Assembly (NCBI GenBank): GCA_016785225.1
Contig: JAFBJZ010000291.1
Span: 362,001-426,000, forward strand
Source of the DNA: Psettodes erumei
Taxonomy: Eukaryota > Chordata > Actinopteri > Pleuronectiformes > Psettodidae
Length of the DNA: 64,000 nucleotides
Reading direction: 5' to 3'
The notes below the pieces were generated by a model. That model was not told the origin of the DNA. It searched no databases and worked only from the letters and a program-made list of their open reading frames with translations. Shown here piece after piece: positions 1-12,999 of this stretch; position 1 is the first letter of the stretch, and the number at the start of each line of letters is the position of its first letter. Position numbers and translations under genes: made by a program.

Positions 1-82
1 ACACACACACACAGGACGGTCTGGGAATTTGTCTTTCACGGCTCTTGTTTCAGGACTCTAAAAGACAACAGAACAGAGGTCA

Positions 83-108
83 CTGTGTGTGTGTGTGTGT
101 GTGCGTGC

Positions 109-159
<51 letters not shown>

Positions 160-178
160 CGTGCACGTGTGTGTGCGC
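83..178. repeat. TG microsatellite with TGCG interruptions
   Basis: About 95 bases of TG with three clusters of GCGT interruptions. The window also opens with a 13-base CA fragment. Confidence 0.97.
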
Positions 179-267
179 ATTTGGTCGTGTTGAATGTCAT
201 GAAGCGGCATTTATTCAACACCACATGATACCCGTATACATGTTTTATCCCAGGTTGCTACTGTTTG

Positions 268-490
268 CTGACTTTAACAAGCTAATGTTAGCTTGCCTCC
301 GCGGAGAGCTAAACGTTAGCCCAGTTGCCAGTTGTTAGCTTGCTTGCACGGCAAGGTGCTAAACGTTAGCTCGCAAGCTAATGTTCCACGGTGAGCTAAC
401 AGTTAGCCCATTTATTGGAGGTCAGCCTGGTTGTTAATTGTTAGCTTACATACTCCCAGTTAGCTCACAAGCAAAAGTTAGCTCACTTCT
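268..490. repeat. GTTAGC/GCTAAC-rich cluster
   Basis: The word GTTAGC or its complement GCTAAC, plus close variants, occurs about ten times here, including aaacgttagc twice. The units are irregularly spaced rather than tandem. Confidence 0.75.
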
Positions 491-499
491 ATGGTGGCA

Positions 500-1860
500 A
501 AATGCTCATCTGACAAAACATATATGCATTTTAATATCCAGGCTAGTGAAACCTAATAATCTTACAACCATCTCACCTTCACATTGTACCTGTACATTTG
601 TGCCTGTTTGCCCCACCCACCACCCCCCGAGCTACAGATTCACCAGAGGCAAGATAATTCATACGTGACTGCATCATGTTTGTTCACGGTTCAGTGGGTG
701 TTGCTTTGTTGAAACAAAAGTCTGACAGAATCAAATGGTGTGATTTGAAAAACACAGGACTTCCCCATGCTGTGATACAACAGCTCCATTCTTCTCCTGC
801 CCATATAGCACTTGGCTGCCCCGCCAGTGACTGTGGTTGGTTTATTGCTTTATCGCTGCCTGGGCCATCTGAAGCCAGAACATTCACACACGCCTGCAAA
901 CCCTCTTCCAGGTGTGGAGCCGCCCGTCCCACCGTCACGCCAGTAACTCCCAGCACCGTCTGATACGCTACAATCCTCTGCACATTAAGAATCTATTAAG
1001 CGCCACAAACTCAAACACACACATTCAGGGTGGAAAAAAAAAAAAGAAAAAGAAAATCACACGGTGGGTTATTATGACTCTAGGAAATAAATGGCACATG
1101 CCGTATTTTGCATTGCCGACCAGCGGGCGTGAAGGGAGAGGGTAGGATCCCTATTCATTTCCACCCGTGTTGTTTCTCCCGGCCTCTACCAGCAGCGGGG
1201 AAGGGACGCTGGCCTGTCCCAAGCATTCCTTCCCACCACCTTGTAATCCAATAAGAAATGTGTAGCACTGCAGCTTTTTGACAAGTAGCACCCACTTAAT
1301 TACCATGTTGCTTGGGCTGACAGGCCCGGGGGGCCAATGGGGGCGAACAGGCTGGTGGTTCACGGCTGAAGAAGGGGGGTGGGCTGGGAATATCCTGAAA
1401 ACACACGCACACATAAAAATACTTAACGCTTCAACACACACAGGAGTTTTAGCCCAACGTTAATTGACGCTCACTTTATCTGTCGTCGCACAGTCACGTC
1501 ACATTTCACAGCCCGCTTCACTCATCACTGTTTGTTTGAGATGTTCTTGATATACCCAGTTTTGAAGGAAGTCACCTTTATTTTGGAACACGTGCAAACA
1601 TCGTCGTCTTGGCCACCTGCTCAGCTTTTGCCCGAACATTTGGCGTGGAAACTGCTACGCTGAATTGTTGTCGTTCATAATTTGCTTGGCTGATTTTAGT
1701 CCTGATTTGCTAACGTCCCAATAATGGTTACGATACATCGTAACTGTAGCAAGTTGTTGTTTTGCTTGACGTTTGACACATTAGCCATTGGTTGACGGTT
1801 CACTTTTGGTCCAAGGATCTGTTGAGTTGGTGTTTGTTGCGGTGAGATTTTGCCAGACGT
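500..1860. other. intergenic stretch, no gene seen
   Basis: Unique-looking sequence with small A-runs near 1036. A GC-rich patch near 1310-1390 has no recognisable coding signal. Confidence 0.7.
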
Positions 1861-1869
1861 TAAAGGACC

Positions 1870-1935
1870 AGCATGTGGGATTAGTGGCATCTAGTGGTGA
1901 GGTTGAGCATTGCAACCCACTGAACTCACCTCCCT
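1870..1935. repeat. probable fragment of a teleost interspersed repeat
   Basis: The phrase ggcatctagtggtgaggtt followed by gcattgcaaccca resembles a frequent percomorph repeat recalled from memory. The copy is short, with no ends visible. Confidence 0.4.
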
Positions 1936-4900
1936 TTAACCCCAAGCACGTCAAAGATATTTCCAAAGCGCTTTGGGTTTTTATAAACATACCCAGACAA
2001 ACCTCAGATTACCCATCAATCAATCGATGCATTAGAGTATAAAAGTTATTTCACTTTGTCAACCTGTGAATCACTGGTGGCCTCTGCCCAGGAACTACGG
2101 ATGAAAAACGATCTTTTAGCTTCATCACCCCCAAACAATACATTGACTATCAACATGTTGTCGTTACATTGATCTTGTGTTTACTCCAAAACATAAGGGA
2201 CGTGACCAGAGACATGGCTGGATTTTTTTTTTTTAATGAGCATTGGTGAGGCACGTTGCATCTTCAGCTCACATTACGACAGTGAGTGATTGGATTTACG
2301 GACATTTTACAACAATCTCGAAGCAGGAAAGTACAGAATATTATTCTCGGTTTAAGAAAAAATGATTCACTAAACGTGCAGTTCAGCATCCCATTGGTGT
2401 CCATGATTGTTTATGGACCACTATGAAGGTCCAGTGTACAGAGAAACTTCATGTCCTGTCCTGAAAGAGTCTTTGCCATCCACGGTTTGTTATAACTAAA
2501 CCTCCAATCTGCCGTGTTTACACATCAGTCGACACAGTTTGTCCATTGTGCCTCATCCTGTTGCCTCCCGGGGGCAGAGAACAGATATTCCTACCGCTGA
2601 CACCTGTGCTGTTGTTTGTGTTGATTCAGTAGCTTCTGGTGTAACCTTGTGCTTTCTGACCCGAGCGGGGGAAGAGAGACAACACAAACTGACATTTGGA
2701 GCACTGAACAAGACAAGCGCACAGTCAGTGAGTGGCTCAAAGTAAACAGTGAACCTTCTCCTCAGGTCCAGGAAACCCTCAGCATGCCCTGAGGGCCAAG
2801 GTGCAACAAAAGAGATTTGTGTCTCTGCTTTTAGAAGGTGCCTCTTCATACTATACACCTCTTTGTTTTGTTCAGTTTTTGTAAAGACCTGTTGTTCCCA
2901 GCGAGTCCTCGTCAGGGTTGCAGGCTGCACTCAAAGGTCTGTCGCGTGTTCTCTGGAAATTATTTTGAAACGTTCATGCAAGGCTCAAGGAGAGACATTT
3001 GCAAGTTTATGCAAATAATTGGAAATCTTTGAGCAGCCGGTGTTTTGGAAGGATGAAACTCGAGAACAAGAAGACAAAAGTGAATCGTTGCTCGCTCCTC
3101 TTGTCGTCTGTTTGCACCACCATAAAAACGTGACAACCCATTGCCCTGTTCGCTGTTTCTTTTCAGACAATCTTCATTTTACCCAGGAAGAACCTCATCT
3201 TCTCCACTTGCTCAGCTTCGCAGTAGCATTTGCCAGTCTAAACACTCATGTAAATGCTATGGAAAAACACCTTGTGTTGCTGTGTCGCACAAAGAAAATA
3301 CCATGATCCTCTGCAGCTTACTGTCACATTGGGCCTCATCACAAATGTTATTTCTGTCAGGGTTGTTGTCTTTGCTGCCTCCTGCAGTCCCTCTCATTTT
3401 TTCCTAGCCTCATATAAACATGTGTATCGACAGCGTGGGTGGAAAAACAGGAGATCGCTCGCGGCTGTTGCGGCGGCGACAGCGCCGCGTGCCGAGGTCG
3501 GCGCAGGTGGCACAGCTGTAATCCTGCTAATGCGCCGATCAATGGACACCGCACCTGGCTCACGCTACCCAGAGTAAACACCACGATTGCCAAGGTTAAC
3601 ACTTAAAAGCTCTGATTTGCATAGTCCTATATGAGTTTATTCAAATGTGCGCTCCCCTGTGCGCACCGGGCAAACAGCACGCCTATGTTTAGAGTGGGAC
3701 GTGCAGTTTTTGTCTTTTTATGGATGAGTTTAAAAAAAAAAAAAAAAAAAAAGACATGAAAACATGAAACACACACTCAGCTATTCTTAAACAATATAAT
3801 TCCTGTTTTTAAATACTTTATTTCTTGTATCTGAAATATACTTTAACACTTTACTTGGAGGTGTCAGAGTTGGTTAATTTATTATTTACATCCTTTGCTA
3901 GTTGGAATCATGTCAAAAACTGGAGAGGGAGCTGTTCCTGATTTTCCAGATCATAAGTCATTCTCTTTTTGGTTTGTTGTCATGTTAAATCTATTAGTTT
4001 TTAGTGAGCGGTGTGCAGCTGGGGGACGCAGTGTGAACCGCCGTTGTCGTCAACCAGCTTTCCCGAAGACGCCGTTTCCTGTTTGCACGATTCCAGCCGG
4101 TTTATTTCCAGCGTCCTCCTGCACCTTGTGCGCAGAGACGTCTCGTGGTGTCGTGCGAGGCAGGCAGCTGGCCGTCTTCTGCGGCGTGTAGCTTATTTCC
4201 ACTGTGAAGGATGGATTTAATACTCTGTCCTCAAACCAGCAGTCAAACTCCAGACTGGAACTTCCTGCGTCTGCGTGGACGGAGGCAGAGCGGGACACTT
4301 TTACTGGTCCATCAAAGACGAGCCGACGGTGCTCATGTGTGAACGGAGGGTGTGTGTGTGTGCTGCTGGGAACGCACTCCTTTTCTGGGCCAATGTTGTA
4401 GGATTAGAGACTGAGATTGAGGTTCACGTCTCAGAAGAGGCTGTTTGGCCTTTTTTTAAATTGTCTCTCAAAACACAGCGACACAAACAGGGTGGACTCT
4501 TGTGAGGTCCATATTTCCTTTCATCCACGCCAGACCCACAACTTTAACCCTGTGTTTATTACTGTAACTATGACGACGAAGGTCTTCTAATCTCCCAGAG
4601 GTGCTAACCGGGTTGCTGAAAGTCATTTAACCGCCTCTGTCATCCTGTAGAACAAAGTTCACTGGATGGACACGTTTTCAGCCGCCTGTCTTCGTACTGG
4701 ATGTTACCTAAGTCGGTGGAAACCTCGCTGACCCCTGAAGGCGACAGGGCGAGGCTTTAACCTTGGCGTTGGCCTGACAGAACCTGCTGCTGCCACTGTG
4801 ACACTTTAGCCCTGTTTAGTCAACAGGGCCTGTGCTATTCTCCCTGTTTTCACATCAACATCATTTTGTTTCCTGTACAGTGCAGTGTGAAGAAACTGGT

Positions 4901-7900
4901 TTCCATTTCTTATCTGTTTGAAGAGGCTTGTTGACGCCGCGCAGACGGGCGCAAGCTTCTGCTTATCTGACAGCCTGAACGAGACCGAAGCTGCTTTCCC
5001 CAAAACTTTGCATGAAGAGCAGGGCGGAATTAAGGATGTTGTTTCTCCTTACGAGCTGAAATCTCATACATAAACACGACCTTTTATAAAGCTGAGGCGT
5101 TACCTGCTTACTGCCAAGGTGAACGCTTGGTTTCCTAAATGCACCTGTCGACTTTTCTGTCTCCGTGCAGATTTACCGCTCACCTAAAAGTGTTGGTACG
5201 AAATGAAAAACAAGGGGAAAGTGAAGTGTGACGCAGCCGGGCTGACGACACTCTACTGTATATCACTGGCTGTGGAGATGAGTTATTACACACTTTACAT
5301 TAGGAATTCCTGTCAGTGATACCCGTCCTCAAGTTTGTCCCCGTGGGGAGAAACCGAGCAAGACGGACTCGGGGTCAAAAATGAAATCCAAGGCCTGTAG
5401 ATGAAAAAATACACCCCCCCCCACAACCCCGACCCCGTCACATTTGACTCCACCTTTAAATTTTCACAGGACTTTTTTTTTAGTGAGCTACATGAAAGTG
5501 TTTTATGGGGAACCTGCATGGACACGGGGGTGTACACTCAACTCATCCAATACATCACCTGTAAGTCTATCTTTGGGAAAGACAGACAACCGGCCTTTGA
5601 ACAGGGTGATCACAGAGTCATCAGCGACGTCTATCCCCCGGGGGGGGGGGGCTGGAGGTTATTTCATACTGTACGATACAAATCACACATGTCACACGTT
5701 CAAGCCAAACTACATCCTCACCGTACACAAACAGAACAGATGGTTCCAAACTCTCTGGCTGTGAAATGTTCTGATTTACAAGGAGCAGCATAGACGTCTT
5801 ATATTACGTTACTGGATTATTATTATCATTCTCAGTGCGTTGTTTAAGGCGTGGCAGGTCGAGCTGAGATTACCGCACGTCTGGTATTGAAGATTTCGAG
5901 CAGCGACGTTCGAGTTAACGTCGATTACGGTCGTCTTTTTGAATCTGTGCAAAACGGGATTGGTTGCTTTGGTTAAACTATCGTTAAATGTTCAATGATG
6001 AAAAGACTCAAGCGAAAACACCCGTGTTAACAATGAAACAGGACCTTCATCTTCCTGTGCAGCATGAAAATGAACAGTGGACTTGAAAGAAGGTAAAACC
6101 TAACAAGGAAAAAGAAAAGGACACACAAGCCTTTTTTTTTTTTTTTTAAGGGGGGGCAACAAGCCCAGTGGTCAAGGTGAACGCGGAGTTTATGTCCGCT
6201 CTGTAAAATACCACCGTTTGTGCGGTGAACTGCTCCACCTGTAGGAAATTTATCAAGAGGCTCTTTGGAAGACGGCAGGAGGTCTTTTAACATGTGCTCC
6301 TCAGCTGCTCGGCCTCCTTTTCACAGGAAAACCTGCACACGCTACCATCGCAGCAGCAGAGATTTACTCCACCGCTCTGCCAAGAAACCCTAAAAAAAAA
6401 AATCGCCATCCGATTGTTGCTCGGATTCATGGGAGCGCGTTCGACGCTCGGTGATGTAACAGTTATAACGTATCTGTGACACTAATGACTCTTGTGGTTT
6501 GCGTGTGGAACAACTTCCCAAAGCCCTAAACTTCTCAGCTCCCATTCGCTCGCCCTCCATCACCCGTTGATGTGTGTAAAGAGCGATCCGAGTGTGGCAG
6601 AACAAAACCCAGGCAGGAAAAATATCCACTTCCTCTGGGCCCGAGAGGGGAAGTGTCGACGGTCGAAGTCCAACCCCCACCCCGATCCCCCATAGGGTCC
6701 TGGTGGTGTCGAGAAATGCTCGGAGAATTTCCAGGTGACCATGTGTTGATATGCTTAATAACTCATCGTCAGTCAGATTGAAATAGAAAAGCTCCTGCAT
6801 TAAAAAAATGACGAGAAGCTTCTGAATGTGAAGCAGCAAAGAAAAAAAAAAAGAAAGTAAATGATTTGCAGGAGTCTGAAGTAGTTCATGAAAACCTCAC
6901 TGAACATTTCAAGGTTTCTACAACACCGGTCATCCCTCAACCCACCAGGAACTTCTACAGAGTTTCTACAGGGTTTGGGAAAGTTTTGACAAATATGAAA
7001 CCTTTGTGTGTAATAACAGATTAATACTTGATCTCATTCGCTCTAACTTAATAAACCACCACAGGAGTCAGCTCCTGTTGCAGCCGCGGTTTCTGTCTGT
7101 ATCCACGATGAAACGCTTCGGGGCCGAGAGTTGGAATCCGACATTGTTCACGACTTGAGTTACTCGAGTTGCCGGGGCTTATTCCTTATCTCCGTCCATC
7201 TGCACCTGTTCTGTTTTCTTTAAAGCTCTCTGTGTTTCCAAGGCTTCGCGAGTCTGGAAACGTTAATTTAGCAGCGCGGCTCCGTTTAAAGCGGAGACGG
7301 CCGAGCGGGCGAGGAGCTCTGATTTCTCCATCCAGATCCGCTCCTCTATAACCGTTACCTTGCCGATTTACTTGCCCTCGGGCCGAACCGCAGGTGAACT
7401 GGTCTCGTCTCCGCGGCCGCGTCCTGCAACAGCTGCAGGTTCCGAACGCGCCGCGTGGAAGGAGAAAAGGAAATAATCTGATCTGTAATCCATGGGCAAA
7501 AAGCCCATCAGTGCACCGAGGACTCTCAGTGTGGAACCACAAAGATTTATCTGGATTAGGAGCGAGTTGTAACGGTATTAATATGAGTCTGCGGTCGCTT
7601 GTGTGAAGCTGCGTTCAGCAGCGTTGTACAGATGTACGCCATGTGGTTTGTAGTCACATCAGATTAATAAACGATGCTTTGTCCTGGACGGCTTTGTTCC
7701 AATGTATCACAGAATCATTTTAGCTTTACAAACACGTTGCTTTGTGAAAGTACTGTGTCTTTACAAAGGTGATTAATACACAAGGCGCTCCACCATCTTT
7801 CTTTTCAAAGAGGTTACCAATGATGGGAAAAGTCAAACTAGGATTGTGGCCAAAATCTGATTTTTTTGTTGTATAAGTGCATGAATTTAATTTATGCTGA

Positions 7901-8460
7901 AATATGTCTGGAAGCGGCCATGTGGCGTCAAAATTAGCCTCTGGATTATTCGCAGTTTCCTGCCGTTTATTCACGTCACCACTGGTGTGCGAAGGCCTTA
8001 ACCCATAAATTAGATTTGCTGATCAGTCCAGTCAGATTGTTGTTTACTGTCAGCTTCCTGTCTCGCAATAAGGATAAAATCGACCTTTCTTAATTCCCAT
8101 AACCTTTTGTCGTGACTTTTTTATCCACATCCAAACGCAACATCTGTGCACGTAGCGCGAGTCATAACCTGCCATAAAGAACCAGAAGTGACGATGAGGA
8201 AGTCCGGCGTCTCAGAGCGGTTGTAATTATGGACTGGACGGACCCGGAGCCACCTGGGCCGCGCCCCGTCCTGTCCGCAGGATTGATGGGAAAGCCAGAC
8301 AGCATGTGCGGTGTTTTTACTGTGGGCTGCTCCTCTGTTTTCTCACTGGAAAAAAAAAAAAAAACCTCACATCCATGAAACACACGTTTGAGCTGAACAG
8401 GAAAGGGGGCTATATAGGCTATAGCATGACACGTGTAAGCAGATCTCGCCGCATTTGAAG
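1936..8460. other. intergenic stretch, no gene seen
   Basis: Both strands were read for exon-like conservation and known protein families, and none was recognised. The stretch contains poly-A (3732-3750), G-runs (5640) and T-runs (6133), but no long tandem repeat. Confidence 0.65.
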
Positions 8461-8469
8461 TTTTAAAAG

Positions 8470-8770
8470 CTTCTGCCTGAAAGATTTAGTATTAAGAGCG
8501 GGAACTGCATACGACACCCTTGCCGGACCCCGTTATAAATTGGAATCAATTTTTCAAAGGAAATCATAAAAAGCCCGTTCCCCTTCCTCGCCGTGCCATG
8601 CTGATGGCTCCATTTAAAGTGGGCCCGTCCGCCATTCCTTCGCCATTAGTATCCGCCTTGAGCCCCGCCCTGGGTGGCGGAGGGTTACAGTGTTTTTAAT
8701 GGCCCAATTTGAGCCCATATTCTATCATTACATCAGGATATGTTGTGGTATTGTTTGGAAAAAGGGTAAC
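8470..8770. promoter_or_regulatory. candidate non-coding regulatory block A
   Basis: This compositionally complex block lacks simple repeats and contains a TCF/LEF-like tcaaagg (8554-8560) and a RUNX-like tgtggt (about 8743). The texture resembles conserved non-coding elements, but conservation cannot be tested here. Confidence 0.2.
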
Positions 8771-8779
8771 GCTGGGGGC

Positions 8780-11370
8780 CCGGGGAGAACGACAAAGCCA
8801 GTCACTTCCTACAAATTGACCCGGCTGATGAGAAAAGCAAAGCGGGTGTAACCGCTCCTAAAAGAGACCCATATGTTTAAAGGGGGGGTTCGGTTAAGTG
8901 TTTCTGGTCCCGTCATGCTTCGCTTGCAGAGCTTGTAACAAAAAAAGGGGGTGGAGTCGGGGCGGGCGACTCTCCCGAGGTATCGTGACGCAAGTGGATG
9001 GAAGGCTCCCGTTCGCTCGTCATCCCGGCCGTCGCCGCTTTCATCGAGATCCACGGAGCTCGCCCAGTAACGGCCTAATAACGTTTATCGCCCCGGGTTT
9101 ATTGTTGCGCCATCCCTTGTTGAGAAAATGTCACCGGCCGTGTAAAAGCTCCGGATGAAAGCGAGGTTTTTGGAGCGAAGATGATCCCCGCCCCCTTAAT
9201 GTGCTTGAGTTTCAGTGGGTTGCAGGAGACCGTTAGTTCGCCCGTTCCTCTCGTTCGGTGTGTGAAAATGTTTGTGTAACCAGAAGTGTCCAACGTCCGA
9301 CACCGCACAGTGAGCAAAAACAAACATTCACAACATTTAGTGGAATGACACGGGGCAGATTGTGATCTTGATGAGAGCTTACATGAATAAATAACGTCCG
9401 GAGAGATGAATTCCACACCAGGATCGGATCACGTGAAGGAGATGCACCTTAACACCCTCAGCAGTGTGGCACAACTCTCTACTGGTTTGTGCACGATTCT
9501 TTGGACCTGAATTAAAATCCTGAAACCTGACGTGCAACAAGGAACTGTATTTAAAAAGAGAGACCTTGTCCAACAGGGACTTTGCAGAGCAGACTAAGAC
9601 GAGGTCCTACAGTGCGTCCGCCTTGAAAACCTCTGGGATGCTCTCGGGTGTAACACATATGTTGTCACGCAGACCTGGGACCTGCGCCAGTACAAAGTGG
9701 CCCCGTCCCCCCTCCTTTTTCGGGATGTAACGAGGCAGACGATGAGCTTCACCTCCTGTAAAGAGCGCTGGTGAGGTGACTTGATAGAGCAGCAGCAGGG
9801 TGGTCTCCGGAGGGCCCGCTGCCTTGTAAAGACGAGGACCTCCCCATCTGTACCCTGCCCTCTCTGGGGCCCCGGCGGGGCCCGGCTCTGTTCGACTTGA
9901 TGACCCACGCAGCTGGAGCCGCGGCTCCCAGAGACTCGTTTCGTTCGACATTGACTTCCACGGAAAGTCCGGAGAGTGAATATTCACTTTTACAGTCCTG
10001 TCTTATCTATTGACTCGTGCATTTGGTGGCAAAGTTGCAGTTCACACCTGGAGACTTGTTAGTACATCCAGTCCTTCAGCGTTCTGCACCTCATCACACA
10101 ATTACAAACTTTTTAAATTTTCTAACTACCGTACAAGGCAACAAAATTGTCCACATTTTGCAGAAAGGAAGCCACAGGTTGGATATTTATTGGATCTATG
10201 CGTCAGAGCCACTCAGTCCAAGAAGTGCCTTTATATTGAAGACAGATCATGAATGAGCCCGTTTCAGATGGAAATCATCAACATTCAGTGGATTGCTTTC
10301 ATTCAGATTGTGAACCCGAACACATCAAACATTCCTCGGTGCAATCGGTGGCTTCAGCTGTGCATGAGGAGTCACGATCCCCTCGTTCCTCCCGTGATGA
10401 AGGTCTGCAAGCGCTGGGTTTTTGTACCATGAATATGAAGACGGCAGCAGCAGAGCCAGGAGCTCAGAGCTGAGAAAGTCGTACGGGCAACTCGCATCAC
10501 CAAGAAACATCTTGGGGTGATGAAAATACCTGCCTGGTGAGGATTTAGAGCTGAAACTGAGCAAGAAATCTGGAGCTTGATGTTCTCCAAACCCAGAACC
10601 GTCACGACTGAAGCTGATCAGACCTGAGTGAAGGCTCGTGATGAGCAGAACCAAATCATCCGCTGATGTTCTGATGCAATGCTTCAGCTCAGGGAGACAG
10701 AGAGCCGACCACAAGCGGCAACATGGGGAAAGAGCAGAGGAAAAACAAAAAAAAAACAGCTTTACAATGATAAAATAAAATAAAATGGCGATCGTTAAAA
10801 TAATCGAAAAGGGAACGTGATGAGAGCCGAGCAGCAGGTAGAAAACCCAACAAAAACAGGTCGTACGTGACCAAACAAGATACATTTCCATCTGACACAT
10901 GTGTCCCTTCAACCCAACATAAAAGAAAAGGTGTAAGTCAATGTGCATGACCTTGCATAAACACTCGCCATAAAAGTTAACACAGCGGATTTGAGAGTGC
11001 TTCAGCTCCTTCATGTGGGCTCCGCTGATGACCTGCCCAGATCCGCTCCTCTTGGCAGCTGCCGCGGCGGCTACCTCAAATCATCGGCGCTGGCGAGTAT
11101 GACGCAGCTATTTCCGTGCGAGCAGGTTACAATAGGAACAGGAATGCTCGCAAAGCCGTAAAGAGAGCACGCCGGGATCTGGAATCTAGATTGGAACATA
11201 TAAAGCGGCGCATTAATCTCTGCTGGAGGTTTTCCTTTTGTGCTCCGCGAGTCTTTTTTATCCGCGGGGCGACGGGCCGACGATGACCTCTGCATCTGTC
11301 CGACTCGACCCCCCCCCCCCCCCTCGCCACCACCAGGCCTCCTCCTCATTGGCTCTTTGGTTGAATGCGA
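8780..11370. other. intergenic stretch, no gene seen
   Basis: An open frame of 229 codons on the minus strand (10325-11014) has no family resemblance and was not accepted. No repeats of note were seen other than short homopolymers. Confidence 0.65.
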
Positions 11371-11379
11371 GGAGTTCAA

Positions 11380-11780
11380 GTATCTGGCCCCTTTATCTTT
11401 AAGTAAAAAGTACAAGTATGAAAGTAAATACTCATCCTGCATATAAATGGCCATGTTTGACTTGCGTAATATTATGTAGTACATCACAGATTGCTAATCT
11501 GGATTCTTCACTGTGTTGCAATCTAGGGGGCGGGGCCCTCCACAGGGTCACAAAATGAATCTAATGGGTCAGAAGAAAAAAAAAAGTTCTATGAATATTT
11601 TTTAAAAAGTTTTCTACAAACTCCACTCATGTTTTGTGAAACATTAATTTTATTTATTAATTTGTGTGATTTTTTTTTTAAGGATAGAGTAGCACAAACC
11701 AGAAACAAACCACAGTATCTCAAAATTATACTTAAGTAGAGTAAATGTACTGAGTTACTTTGCACCACCAGTCCAGGTGG
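11380..11780. mobile_element. degenerate copy of a teleost ACTTAAGTA-type interspersed repeat
   Basis: The minus strand reads aagtaactcagtacatttac followed by tacttaagtata, resembling a high-copy teleost element rich in AAGTAC and ACTTAAG words. A related part lies near 11400-11440. The boundaries are unclear. Confidence 0.45.
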
Positions 11781-11879
11781 GGTTTGGGTGGGGGTGGGGA
11801 ATCTATAAAGCATGTAGGGTGATGTGATCTACTGAACTAATCTTGTTCTCGGATACACAAACCCTGAAGATCGGAATAA

Positions 11880-11975
11880 ATCAGAAGAGGTTCCCCTCCG
11901 CCCCCTCCACCCCCTCCACCTCCACCCCCTTCCCTTCCCTCCACAGTCGTCTTCTTTTTTTTTTTTTTTTTTTTT
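11880..11975. repeat. C-rich CCCCTCCACC tandem patch followed by a long T-run
   Basis: Imperfect CCCCTCCACC units (11896-11942) are followed by 22 T at 11954-11975. Confidence 0.85.
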
Positions 11976-12978
11976 CATCCTCTCTTTTTGTTCCAGGATC
12001 CCACATGTGCCCAATATATCACTTAGACTGTATCACCTTCTCCCTTTTGTTTATCATCCCTCTCTGGATAACCATGTGGAATCCCCATCTCATCCCCTTT
12101 GCCTTGTCTCCAGGATTTCCAAACGGATTTTTACAAGCCACCAGTTACTGAGCCTAATGGTTTGCAGCAGCGGCAGAGCTGGTAGCGCACATGATATCTT
12201 GAATGTAACAATCAAAGAGGCATGCAAGATTTTGGTATTTCCGCTGGCTTACAGATGTGCTGCGGCCTCCAGCTCCAGAAGCCGTAATCTAAGTTAAAGA
12301 CATGGAGGGAGGGGGGGGGGGCAAAAAAAAAAAAACTTCAAACAAGCGAACATCTTATTGCCATGTGTCACAGAGCAACACAACGAGAGGTTTAGACCTC
12401 AGTTGTGTTGTGTGATGCCAGACAAAGAAAACAGATCGGTTACAAGACACGGCTGATTTACAGATGCAACATGTCATTAATGAGAAAATAATTAACGCTC
12501 AGCACAGGGCCAGAGCCGACATTTAGGGGGCCTCTGAGCAGGACCCGGCCCCCCAACCCCCCTCAACCCATTTCCATAACTGATATTTGTGTAATAAGCG
12601 TGTGGTGTATTTTCCTCGGCCTTGCAGAGCCCTGGAGTGAGTTTGGGCTCGTCGTTTATCGTCTCTGACCCGCAGCCTTCGGGTTCGGGTTCACGCCCGT
12701 CGGCTCCCATGGCTGCGGCAGCTGTTTCCAGAGAAAACGCTCTGAACGCAACCTGCCCAGCAACCAGACAGACGCAGTTAGCGACCAGCTGCTCCAGAGC
12801 CAGATGTTTCCCTCTGCGGCTGGTGGAGACCAAACACAGAGCTAAAAGAGAGCGACTGCCTGACTCGAAATGAACGCTAACTGTCGGACGTTTGAACAAG
12901 CAACCGCTTGCTAACAAGTTCATCATATCAACTTGAAAAAGGTGATGACGCGTCTATGTTGTGTTCACAAATTTGTTT

Positions 12979-12998
12979 CCACTGCCCCCAAGTGGCCA
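12979..12998 (-). promoter_or_regulatory. CTCF-like motif, minus strand
   Basis: Read on the minus strand, ggccacttgggggcagtgg matches CCASYAGRKGGCRS at 13 of 14 positions. Binding is an inference. Confidence 0.35.
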
Positions 12999-12999
12999 T

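Noticed and set aside
10325..11014. 229-codon open frame on the minus strand
   Set aside because: It has biased composition (Phe/Leu/Cys/Ser-rich), no known domain, no promoter or splice context and overlaps other random frames.
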